Source: Saprospiraceae bacterium | GTDB lineage: Bacteria; Bacteroidota; Bacteroidia; Chitinophagales; Saprospiraceae | Reading direction: 5' to 3' | Assembly (NCBI GenBank): GCA_016710115.1 | Contig: JADJLN010000017.1 | Coordinates: forward strand, 156,501 to 220,500 | Length of the DNA stretch: 64,000 nt | In this document: in pieces, positions 9,915-18,329 of the stretch | Layout of the letters: every line of letters begins with the position of its first letter | Numbering within the stretch: the stretch's first letter is position 1 | Made by a program: the position numbers and the translations under genes | Notes under the pieces: model-generated | What the model was told of the DNA's origin: nothing | What the model saw: the letters and a program-made list of their open reading frames with translations, nothing else | Databases searched by the model: none

Positions 9915-10256
9915 ATGTTTTCATTCATTAAAAAACTGCTGGGTGGTGCCGATCAGGAAAAAACGCTGAACCTGTTAAACCAGCAGGCGATCATCCTGGA
10001 TGTACGTACAGCGAGCGAGTTTTCACAAGGTCATGTAGCCTCCTCCATAAACATCCCGCTGGATCAACTTCAGGGCCAGATCAGCAGATTGAAAAAGAAG
10101 AACAAACCGGTTGTTGCCTGCTGTGCCACCGGTCGTCGCAGTGGCATAGCCACAGGAATGCTTCGCAGGGCTGGTCTGGATGCCGTTAATGGCGGAGGCT
10201 GGCATGCTGTACAACGATTACTGAATCAGTCGGCTGCATTGGTGAAATCGAATTAA
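9915..10256 (+). CDS. Second single-domain rhodanese
   Basis: 113-residue rhodanese domain with ILDVRTASEFSQGHVASSIN and the active loop ACCATGRRSGIAT, in which the second Cys starts the six-residue loop C-A-T-G-R-R. A short amphipathic N-terminus (MFSFIKKLLGGADQEK) precedes the domain. It follows the first rhodanese by four bases but shares only moderate identity with it, so this is not a recent tandem duplication. The differing active loops suggest different sulfur acceptors. Confidence 0.9.
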   Translation: MFSFIKKLLGGADQEKTLNLLNQQAIILDVRTASEFSQGHVASSINIPLDQLQGQISRLKKKNKPVVACCATGRRSGIATGMLRRAGLDAVNGGGWHAVQRLLNQSAALVKSN

Positions 10257-10279
10257 TCAACGCTTAAAATATCCCCATC

Positions 10280-10936
10280 ATGGAAACGGAACAACAAACA
10301 TATTCAATGCCGAGGATCGGTGATAAAGCGCCGGACTTCACAGCTCCCACCACAGCTGGAGATCTTACACTCAGTGAATACAACAAGGATTCCTGGGTGA
10401 TCATGTTTTCCCACCCTGCCGATTTCACTCCGGTCTGCACAACAGAGCTGTCTGCCTTTGCAATGGACAGAGAATGGTTTACCAAACACAATACCAAGCT
10501 GATTGGACTGAGCATCGACTCCATCCATAGCCATCTGGCCTGGGTGAACAATGTGCGCGAAAAGACGGGAGTTTACATGGACTTCCCGATCATCGCCGAC
10601 CTGGACATGCATGTTGCTCATCTGTATGGCATGTTGCATCCCGGAGCAAGCAGCACAGCAGCGGTCAGAGCCGTCTTCTTTATCGATCCGAAAGGTATGA
10701 TCCGGTTGATCATGTATTACCCGCTCAATGTGGGCCGGAATATGGACGAGATCCAGCGTGTCCTGGTTGCTCTCCAGACGGCAGATAGCAATGGATGCGC
10801 CCTGCCCGTCAATTGGGTCGAAGGGGAAAAAGTCATTGTCCCACCCCCGAAGACACTCCGGGAAATGGATGCACGGATCGCTGACCAAACGGTTGAAAAA
10901 GTCGACTTCTATCTGGCCAGAAGGTCATTGTCATAG
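10280..10936 (+). CDS. 1-Cys peroxiredoxin (Prx6 type)
   Basis: 218-residue cytoplasmic peroxidase that reduces H2O2 and organic hydroperoxides. The peroxidatic Cys is in SHPADFTPVCTTELSAF (about residue 50), with the supporting Thr and the Arg of AAVRAVFFIDP. The long C-terminal part with VNWVEGEKVIVPPP is typical of the Prx6 subgroup (about 210-220 aa). No second conserved Cys sits at the resolving position. It follows the rhodaneses by 23 bases and probably belongs to the same operon. Confidence 0.95.
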   Translation: METEQQTYSMPRIGDKAPDFTAPTTAGDLTLSEYNKDSWVIMFSHPADFTPVCTTELSAFAMDREWFTKHNTKLIGLSIDSIHSHLAWVNNVREKTGVYMDFPIIADLDMHVAHLYGMLHPGASSTAAVRAVFFIDPKGMIRLIMYYPLNVGRNMDEIQRVLVALQTADSNGCALPVNWVEGEKVIVPPPKTLREMDARIADQTVEKVDFYLARRSLS

Positions 10937-10962
10937 CACGAATAGCATGAGGGTGAATGTTG

Positions 10963-11003
10963 CCGGGGAGACTTCCGTTCAGGAGGTGCTCCCCGGTTGT
11001 TTA
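10963..11003 (+). terminator. Probable terminator after the peroxiredoxin gene
   Basis: Perfect 8-bp GC-rich stem CCGGGGAG/CTCCCCGG (10963-10970 with 10989-10996) with an 18-base loop, followed by TTGTTT. The T-tract is imperfect, so termination may be partial. Confidence 0.5.
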
Positions 11004-11034
11004 ACCTTCCCTATCTTGCCACCAGAATCCTGCC

Positions 11035-11620
11035 ATGTCCAAACTGTTAACTATCCTGATCCCGTTGTCCGGTCTGCTGTTCGCCTGTTCGTCAACACCG
11101 GAAACAACTCCCGTCGCCACATTTGATCCTGAGCCGTGGCTCGAGAAAGGCGGCCGGGTCCAGGGAGCCAGCTTTGCTGTGTTAAGCACCAAGCTGAATG
11201 CTGCCATGGCAGAACACGGCATAGCCGGCGCTGTCCAATTCTGCAATCAAGCTGCCTATCCACTGACGGATACGTTGTCAAGGATGTATGACTGCTCAAT
11301 CCGCAGAGTGTCACTACGTCCGCGCAACCCGTTGAACCAGGCCAATGAATTTGAATTTGCGATCCTGGAATTGGGAAAAAGAGGTGAAAAATAATGTTGA
11401 CCCGGTTGCAGTTGTCCAGGAACTGACACCGGATACCGTCATGTATTATGGACCCATTCGCATCCAGCAAGGGTGTCTGAATTGCCATGGCAAGATCGAC
11501 ACAGAGATCGCTCCCGAGGTCAGGAGCCGGCTCACCGAACTGTATCCTGATGATCGGGCCACCGGTTATGCACTCGGAGATCTTCGTGGCATGTGGAGCA
11601 TCCGGTTTGTCAATCGATGA
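11035..11620 (+). CDS. DUF3365 (Tll0287-like) heme-binding lipoprotein, frameshifted
   Basis: Reconstructed about 194 aa. The N-terminus is a lipoprotein signal (LLTILIPLSGLLFACSS, lipobox Cys at residue 18). The body matches the Tll0287-like/DUF3365 domain: CNQAAYPLTDTLS, VSLRPRNPLNQANEFE, then YYGPIRIQQGCLNCHGKI with a CxxCH heme c motif, and ATGYALGDLRGMWSIRF near the end. The frame changes at 11373-11380 (GGG or AAAAA run, one extra base); removing one base joins AILEL to EKEVKNNVDP. The family is a probable heme-based redox sensor or cytochrome. It may accept electrons in the same redox locus, but no partner kinase is adjacent. Confidence 0.82.
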
Positions 11621-11682
11621 TCGGATATCATGGATGATCAAGTTCAGCCGATTCCACCCGATGTGAACACCCAATCAGACAA

Positions 11683-12093
11683 ATGAAAACACCCCAGCTC
11701 ACAGCGTACGCCATCCTGATTATTCTGGGCATGCTGATTCTCTTTCATCTCAGTGTAGTTGCCGGTTTTGTCTCACCGGATCTGGTCTGGGGTGGCCGGA
11801 TTCAGACACGGGAAGACTTGATCCATGTGGAACTGGCATCGATCTGCATGTTGCTTCTGTTTGCACTGATCGTGCTGGCGAAGATCGACCTGATCGATAT
11901 GGCGTGGATCAAGCCGCTCGCTCAATTCGGTTTGTGGATGATGGCCCTGTATTTTCTGATCAATACCACGACAAACCTCCTGGCAAAGACCGCCCTGGAA
12001 CGATACCTGTTTTCGCCGGTAGCGCTGTCACTTGCTGCATTGACCATTCGACTGGCACTCGTCAGATTCCCTTCGGAAACATCCTCTGAGTAA
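11683..12093 (+). CDS. Four-helix membrane protein of unknown function
   Basis: 136 residues with four predicted membrane helices (about 8-30, 50-68, 76-94, 106-124). I do not recognise a family with confidence. Conserved-looking polar residues are few (HLSVVAGF, HVELASICMLL). It lies 62 bases after the DUF3365 gene on the same strand and is the last gene before a strong bidirectional terminator, so it probably belongs to that transcript. Confidence 0.65.
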   Translation: MKTPQLTAYAILIILGMLILFHLSVVAGFVSPDLVWGGRIQTREDLIHVELASICMLLLFALIVLAKIDLIDMAWIKPLAQFGLWMMALYFLINTTTNLLAKTALERYLFSPVALSLAALTIRLALVRFPSETSSE

Positions 12094-12130
12094 CCGGCAG
12101 GCATTGCCTGTCGGATGGACTTCCAACAAT

Positions 12131-12170
12131 AAAAAACGCCTGTTCCGAATATCCAGAGCAGGCGTTTTCT
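12131..12170. terminator. Bidirectional terminator
   Basis: Ten-bp stem AAAACGCCTG/CAGGCGTTTT (12133-12142 with 12159-12168), A-rich on the left and T-rich on the right. It can therefore end transcripts from both sides: the plus-strand redox run and the minus-strand LOG gene. Confidence 0.85.
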
Positions 12171-12190
12171 GTTGAACGGTATGGGCAGAT

Positions 12191-12934
12191 CTACAGTTCG
12201 TAGTTCGGGCTGAGTTCACCCTGGCCTGTCGGTCCGACAGAATACCAGTCGTTGATGACCTGGACCACCTGTGCCGGATCATCCGTGATGGTAAACAGAT
12301 TGAGATCTTCCGCATTGATATTGTTCTCCACACCCAGCATGGTGGCCTCGATCCACTCCCGCAATCCTTGCCAGAAGGAAGTACCGACCAGGACAACAGG
12401 TACCGGGTTGATCTTTTTGGTCTGAATCAGGGTCAAGACCTCGAACAGCTCATCGAGGGTGCCAAATCCGCCGGGCAAAACGACAAATGCCTGGGCATAT
12501 TTGACAAACATCACTTTCCGGACAAAAAAGTACCGGTGATTCAGGCTCTTCTCCACATCGATGAACTGGTTGTTATTCTGTTCATGTGGAAGGTGAATAT
12601 TCAAACCGACAGACAGTCCGCCATACAGGGATGCACCTTTGTTACCGGCTTCCATGATCCCCGGACCACCACCGGTAATGATGCCAAATCCTTCTTCCGT
12701 CAGGCGTCGGGCGATATCCACCGCCAGCTTGTAGTTGGGATGATCAGGTTTGGTCCGGGCTGATCCGAAGATGGAGATACACGGACCGATATGATTGAGC
12801 TTTTCAAATCCATCGACAAATTCGGCCATGACCTTGAACATGGTCCAGGCATTCTCTCCCTTGATCCGGCTCCACTGCTTCATGGAGTTCTTGTGAACGA
12901 CTGATTCCTTACCATTTGTTTCCATAGTGTACAA
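12191..12934 (-). CDS. LOG family nucleoside 5'-monophosphate phosphoribohydrolase
   Basis: 247-residue Rossmann-fold enzyme of the TIGR00730/LOG family, which hydrolyses the N-glycosidic bond of AMP-like or cytokinin nucleotides to base and ribose 5-phosphate. Both signature motifs are present: GGGPGIMEAGNKGA (nucleotide binding) near residue 100 and PGGFGTLDELFEVLT (catalytic Arg/Glu loop) near residue 165. The extended N-terminus and length match the Bacteroidota subgroup. It is a single gene between a terminator and an unrelated regulator. The natural substrate in bacteria is often just AMP/CMP. Confidence 0.92.
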   Translation of the reverse strand: MYTMETNGKESVVHKNSMKQWSRIKGENAWTMFKVMAEFVDGFEKLNHIGPCISIFGSARTKPDHPNYKLAVDIARRLTEEGFGIITGGGPGIMEAGNKGASLYGGLSVGLNIHLPHEQNNNQFIDVEKSLNHRYFFVRKVMFVKYAQAFVVLPGGFGTLDELFEVLTLIQTKKINPVPVVLVGTSFWQGLREWIEATMLGVENNINAEDLNLFTITDDPAQVVQVINDWYSVGPTGQGELSPNYEL

Positions 12935-13047
12935 GTCTATCCTGCGTACCCTTTCGGGTAGATCACAGAAGGATATAACGTGACCGCAGCAAAAATGTTA
13001 TGCAGCATGAAGTGGAACACCTGACGAACACTCTTCAACAGGGCCGA

Positions 13048-14259
13048 TTATCCGATGGTTTCGAGTTTATCCACCACCTTGCCCGGCTTTGCACTGGATG
13101 GCACAACGTAGCGTTGGACGTCCTCTTCAGAGATCGACTTCCCACTGAGAATGATCAGTCGTTCGACCACATTGCGCAATTCGCGGATATTTCCCGTCCA
13201 GGTGATCTGTTGCAGGGCAGCCAGAGCCGCCCGGTCGATTTCTTTGGTAGCGATGCCATATTCGCCACAGATCTGTGTGATAAAATGTTCGACCAGTTCT
13301 GGAATGTCATCCAGGCGATCGTTGAGGGAGGGAACATGAATAATGATAACAGCCAGGCGGTGGTAGAGGTCTTCACGAAACCTGCCTTCCTGGATCATCT
13401 TGCGAAGATCCTTGTTGGTGGCAGCAATAACGCGTACATCCACCGAGATCTCCTTGTCACCACCCACGCGGGTAATCCGGTTCTCCTGCAGGGCACGCAA
13501 CACCTTAGCCTGAGCCGAAAGGCTCATATCGCCGATCTCGTCCAGGAACAGAGTGCCGCCATTCGCCTGTTCGAATTTGCCGATCCGCTGCTTGATGGCC
13601 GAGGTGAACGCTCCTTTTTCGTGCCCGAACAACTCACTCTCGATCAGCTCGGATGGGATGGCAGCACAGTTGACTTCGATCAACGGGTGCGGGTTCCGCG
13701 GGCTTTTGGCATGGGCCCATCGGGCGACCAGTTCCTTGCCGGTACTATTCTCTCCCGTGATCAGGATACGGGCATCTGTTGGTGCGACACGTTCGATCGT
13801 ATCCAGGATATCCTGGATACATTCCGAATTGCCGATCATTTCCTGAGTCTTGATATGACCGACCTTCCGCTGGAGGGCACGGGTTTCGACGATCAGGCTG
13901 GACTTGTCCATCGCATTGCGGATCGTGATCAGCATCCTGTTCAGATCCGGCGGCTTCGAAATGAAATCAAATGCACCCTTCTTGACCGCTTCGACAGCCG
14001 TATCAATACTGGCATGGCCACTGATCATAACAACAGGCGTGTCCGGAGCAATGAGCTGGATCTTTTCCAGGGTTTCCATACCATCCATCTTGGGCATCTT
14101 GATGTCCAGGATGATGACGTCGTATTTGTTCTGTTTGACCTTGGCCAGACATTCCAATCCGTCGGCAGCTTCATCTACCTTGTACTTTTCAAACTCGAGG
14201 ATCTCGCGCAATGTGCGGCGGATACTCTGCTCATCATCTGCGATCAGGATCTTGGCCAT
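13048..14259 (-). CDS. NtrC-type response regulator with AAA+ domain, no DNA-binding domain
   Basis: 403 residues: receiver domain (1-120; Asp acceptor in VIILDIKMPKMDG, switch Lys in DFISKPP) and sigma-54 interaction AAA+ domain (about 135-380; Walker A GENSTGKELVARWAH, Walker B GTLFLDEIGDM, arginine-finger region REDLYHRL). The loop that touches sigma-54 reads GAFTSA instead of GAFTGA, which I recall as common in this phylum. The protein stops shortly after the AAA+ core (ISEEDVQRYVVPS) without a Fis-type helix-turn-helix. It would activate RpoN holoenzyme from solution or through a partner. No histidine kinase gene is adjacent. Confidence 0.9.
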   Translation of the reverse strand: MAKILIADDEQSIRRTLREILEFEKYKVDEAADGLECLAKVKQNKYDVIILDIKMPKMDGMETLEKIQLIAPDTPVVMISGHASIDTAVEAVKKGAFDFISKPPDLNRMLITIRNAMDKSSLIVETRALQRKVGHIKTQEMIGNSECIQDILDTIERVAPTDARILITGENSTGKELVARWAHAKSPRNPHPLIEVNCAAIPSELIESELFGHEKGAFTSAIKQRIGKFEQANGGTLFLDEIGDMSLSAQAKVLRALQENRITRVGGDKEISVDVRVIAATNKDLRKMIQEGRFREDLYHRLAVIIIHVPSLNDRLDDIPELVEHFITQICGEYGIATKEIDRAALAALQQITWTGNIRELRNVVERLIILSGKSISEEDVQRYVVPSSAKPGKVVDKLETIG

Positions 14260-14377
14260 GGGGTCTTTGTAGGTTAGGCGATTAATGAAACTACAGAATA
14301 AATATAAGTTATTATTCTATATTATGCTAGATTCACTCCTCCCGTTTACTACACATATGATAAAAATGTTTCATTTG

Positions 14378-15581
14378 TCAGTCAATTTCTTGTCCCAGTT
14401 GAGCGATCGCAATCCAGGCCATCAACCCACTGCCGATCTCCAGGGCAGATTCGTTGATATCAAACGTCGGCGTATGCAATCCGGAAGCCAACCTGCCGTC
14501 CGAACTCCCGGTGCCCAACCGATAGAAACAGGCAGGCATCACCTGACTGTAATACGCAAAATCTTCTGCGCCCATGCGGATATCGAGGTCCTCCACAGCG
14601 TCAGCTCCCGAGATATTCTACTGCCCAACTTTTCGCCCTTCGGGTCGTTTCCGGATGACTGATCAACGTCGGATATCCCTTCCGGATCTCCAGATGACAG
14701 GTCGCATCCATGGCACTGCAGATACCGTCACACATGGTAGTCAGGAGATGATGTGCCTCTGCCCGCCAGGCTTCATCCAATGCCCGAAAGGTGCCTTCGA
14801 GATGAACTCTGGAGGGGATCACATTGGTCGCACCACCATCCGACCAGATCTTTCCAAAGGTCAGCACAGATGGTGAAATCGGGTTTGCATTCCGACTGAC
14901 CAGCTGCTGGAGAGCGGTGATCAATGTGGCCGAAATCGCCACCGGATCACGCGTCAGATGGGGCATGGCGCCATGACCGCCCTTACCCTCGATCGTCAGA
15001 TACAATTCATCCGCAGACGCCATGCAGACACCTTCCCGAAAAGCAACCTTGCCAGCTGGCATCGTCGGCAGCACATGCTGACCGAGTATTCGTGCAGGTC
15101 GTGGATTCTCCAACACACCTTCAGCGATCAGCAGGGAGGCACCACCAGGATGTTTTTCCTCCGCCGGTTGAAAAATCGCCCGGATGGTTCCTCGCCATTC
15201 AGTTCGTAAAGTCCATAAGATTCGAAGAGCTCCCAGCAGTGATGCCGTATGGGCATCATGTCCACACGCATGCATGACCCCGGTGTTGCGGGAAGAATAC
15301 TCGACTTCATTGACCTCGGTGATCGGCAAGGCATCCATATCCGCACGCAAGGCGATCGTCTGACCCGGACCGTTTCCCTCCAGTGTCGCCACAATGCCGT
15401 GTCCAGCCCACCCGGTCGTATGCGGTATGCCCCATTGGCTCAGTTGCTCACTGATAAATCTGGCTGTGTTTTTTTCCTCAAACGACAGCTCGGGATACAT
15501 GTGCAGGTGCCGGCGGATACCCACTACATCATCATAGCCGGTTTGGGCCAGTGCCTGGATCCTGTCGATCAGCTGCTTCAT
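14378..15581 (-). CDS. M20 family amidohydrolase (N-acyl amino acid hydrolase), frameshifted
   Basis: Reconstructed about 400 aa. It is a zinc-dependent M20D amidohydrolase of the hippurate/N-acetyl-amino-acid deacetylase type. Motifs: RRHLHMYPELSFEE, LRADMDALPITE, VMHACGHDAHTASLLG, IFQPAEE, then the dimerisation domain with KGGHGAMPHLTRDP and the C-terminal MGAEDFAYYSQVMPACFYRLG. A break at the CCC run 14607-14609 (one base extra) separates VEYLG from ADAVEDLDIRMG; both parts are conserved. It lies between the NtrC-like regulator and the glycosyltransferase fusion on the same strand. Confidence 0.9.
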
Positions 15582-15651
15582 GGAATATCCGGATGGTTGA
15601 TTCTGATTCCCGAAGATACGAACAGGATCGAGGAGACCGCTCCGCTTACCC

Positions 15652-17597
15652 TTATCGATCCAGACGGCGAAGATTACGCAATACGATACGCAGGTCTTTC
15701 TCTACACCATAATCCCGGGCATAGAGGAAGTCAAGATGCCGCACCGTCCGTTCATCCAGGTTCAGCCATGGATGCGCATCCGATGGTTGCAATAAACCGG
15801 GTTTCAATCGGGGCAGAACCTCTCCGGAATCCCCATAGCTCACCAGAGTTCGTTGCCCGGTGAGTAGTTGGAACAAATTCGTGATAAATCGTGCCCTGCT
15901 CGCCTGAAACCAGATCAGGACCGGACTTGCTGCAAGCAACAGCAGGGCCATGCCCAGATCAAGCATCCGTTTGTGTCGTCGCTTGACTGCATCGGCCAGA
16001 CGAAACTGCACGTCTGTCGTGTACAATTCGCCACTGGAAATAGATGAAGCACTACCAATAATACTGATTCCGCCCTCTGGCAAAATCCGGTATTCGACGG
16101 CTGATCCGATCAGGTTCATCCATTGCATCATGTGATCGGATCGCACATCCCGGGCACAAAAGATCACCTCCCGGACCCGAAACACATTGACCACCTCATC
16201 CAACCGCCGGATATGATTAAGATAGAGATGTGGATCATATTCATCAACCGGTGAAAGAAACCCGACCAGGTTTTTTGATACATGCAGCCGGCTCAGCAGT
16301 TGCATGGCCCGTTCGCATTCCTCAACCGATCCCACCACAACCAGATTTGACGCTTTCCTCACCCCGGCCCGCCATTCGCCAAATTGATGTAGTGTGTCAC
16401 CATACGGACTGTGATCACGGCCATCAGTGCCCATACCGTACCCATCAGGATCACTGCCCGAGACGTGCGATAGGGTTGATCGAGAAAACCATAGACTGCC
16501 GCGATCAGCAGACTTCCCAGAAACAGACCCCGGGCCGCAGCCCATAAATCATCCTTCCGGTCGTAGGCCCCACTCAGAAACAGCCCACCTGTCCAGATCA
16601 CCGCGTACAGCGGCGCATTGATCGTATTGAAATGGGATGGATAGTAGGACGGGTCATTGAAATAGAACTCTGCCCAGAAATCCTTGATCAGGATCACCCC
16701 TAACCACAACAACAGCAGATCGACAAGGAATAGCCAGCTGCGTCGGAACAGGTTGCGAGCCAGGTCATCCGGCACGCACGTAGATCGCCATCCGTATAAA
16801 AAACACATACCAGATCTGCGACTTCCCGAAAAGTGTTTTTCGGCAAACAGGATCATGGCCTGATAGAAGATCCGGATATAATTCAGGCTTCCCTTCCGGG
16901 TGCTTTCACCCTTGTAATGGATGATGGTCACTTCCGGAAAATAATAATTGACATAACCGGCTTCCCGGATCCGGTAGGACAGGTCAATATCCTCGCCGTA
17001 CATGAAAAAAGACTCATCCAGGAGTCCTGCCTTGTCCAGTGCTTCCCGGCGCAACCACATGAACGCTCCAGCCAGCACATCAACTGCAGCGGTTTCCATT
17101 TCCCCGAGATGACCCAGATGATAACCATTCAGTTTTGCCGAACGAGGAAACAGGCGGGAAAGACCAAATGCCTTGCAAAAGGCAACAAACGGGGATGGAA
17201 ATCCGCGCTTGGATTCCGGGAGATACCGGCCACCTCCATCGATCATCCGCACGCCGAGCGCACCACCTTCCGGATGCGCATCCATGAATTGAAGACACTT
17301 GGAGAAGGTGTCCTCCTCGACCACCGTATCCGGGTTGAGCAGGAGGATATATCGTCCTTTTGCGATACGGATCGCCTGGTTGTTCGCCACTGCAAATCCC
17401 GTATTCTCCTCGTTGATGATCAGGGTCACTTCGGGAAATCGTTCCCTCACCATCAGCACAGAATCATCCACCGAATCGTTGTCCACAACAATGACCTCCG
17501 CATCCAACCCGGCAACGGCCTTGCGCACCGACAGCAGTGCCTGCTCCAGGAAGTGGCGGACATTATAACTGACAATAATGACGGTGAGATCCATCAT
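15652..17597 (-). CDS. GT2 glycosyltransferase fused to a degenerate polyprenyl-P sugar transferase, frameshifted
   Basis: Reconstructed about 648 aa. Residues 1-240 are a GT-A glycosyltransferase of family 2 (TVIIVSYNVRHFLEQALLSV, EVIVVDNDSVDDS, LLLNPDTVVEEDT, FFMYGEDIDLSYRIREAGY). Four to five helices follow (about 285-410), then a Rossmann-like segment (SNLVVVGSVEECERAMQLLS), and an end resembling the PHPT/bac_transf domain: KRMLDLGMALLLLAASPVLI, GQRTLVSYG, RLKPGLLQ, YARDYGVEKDLRIVLRNL. The catalytic middle of bac_transf (GPxxFxQxRxG...KFRxM) is absent. One base is missing in CCCC at 16362-16365. The start overlaps the recR stop (ATGA). Probably a membrane glycosyltransferase for a surface glycan. 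Confidence 0.8.
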
Positions 17598-18208
17598 TCG
17601 GTGTTGGAGGCATACGGAATCCGACTCATGATCGAACGCCCGAGGGTAATTTCGTCGGCATATTCCAGTTCACCGCCAAACGCCACTCCCCTCGCAATCG
17701 TGGAAATCCGGACCGGCAATTCCCGCAAGAGTCGGGATATATAATAAATCGTCGTCTCCCCCTCGATGGTCGGCGAAATAGCCATGATGATCTCTTCCGG
17801 CTGATTCCTCCGGATCCGATTCACCAGGGATTCAATTTGCAACTGCTCCGGCCCGACCCCGTCCAGTGGATTGATCACACCACCGAGTACATGGTAAAGC
17901 CCCCTGAACTGCTGCGTTTCTTCAATCGCCATCACATCACGCACACTTTCCACCACACAAATGGTCTGCTTCTGCCGATGGTGATCCGTACAGATCGCAC
18001 ATGTTTCCAGGTCAGACAGATTGAAGCAGGTCTGGCACAACCGGATCTCCCTCCGAAACTGCCGGATGGAGTTTGACAGGTGGTCTACCTGGTCCGGCTC
18101 CTGCTTCAGCAAATGCAGCGCGAGGCGTAATGCCGTCTTCCGACCGATGCCCGGAAGGCTGGCAAAGGCATCAACTGCTTCCTGGAGCAGGCGGGATGAA
18201 TGATTCAT
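17594..18208 (-). CDS. recR: Recombination protein RecR
   Basis: 204 residues, the normal RecR length. It acts with RecO (and RecF) to load RecA at ssDNA gaps. Visible: the helix-hairpin-helix region FASLPGIGRKTALRLALHLL, a C4 zinc finger (CQTCFNLSDLETCAIC), the Toprim domain (ICVVESVRDVMAIE, IMAISPTIEGETTIYYI) and the C-terminal RGVAFGGELEYADEITLGRS. Its stop codon overlaps the start of the glycosyltransferase fusion by the ATGA arrangement, so the two are co-translated. Confidence 0.97.
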   Translation of the reverse strand: MNHSSRLLQEAVDAFASLPGIGRKTALRLALHLLKQEPDQVDHLSNSIRQFRREIRLCQTCFNLSDLETCAICTDHHRQKQTICVVESVRDVMAIEETQQFRGLYHVLGGVINPLDGVGPEQLQIESLVNRIRRNQPEEIIMAISPTIEGETTIYYISRLLRELPVRISTIARGVAFGGELEYADEITLGRSIMSRIPYASNTE

Positions 18209-18329
18209 GCCGTAAAAATAACCTGCCTGAATAGAACTACCGCCCCTTTTCCCGCTTTTCGTCGATCAATCGACAAAGCCCGCAGTTTGGGGAAAAGTTT
18301 GCATTTTTGCAGGACATAAAACTCCTGAA

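Noticed and set aside
13000..14277. 425-codon plus-strand ORF
   Set aside because: Exact shadow of the NtrC-like regulator on the opposite strand, caused by codon bias. Its His/Asp/Gln-rich composition is that of a reversed frame.
15652..16545. Separate protein starting at 16545
   Set aside because: Its first 60 residues are out-of-frame translation of the glycosyltransferase membrane region. One missing base at 16362-16365 explains both ORFs as one gene.
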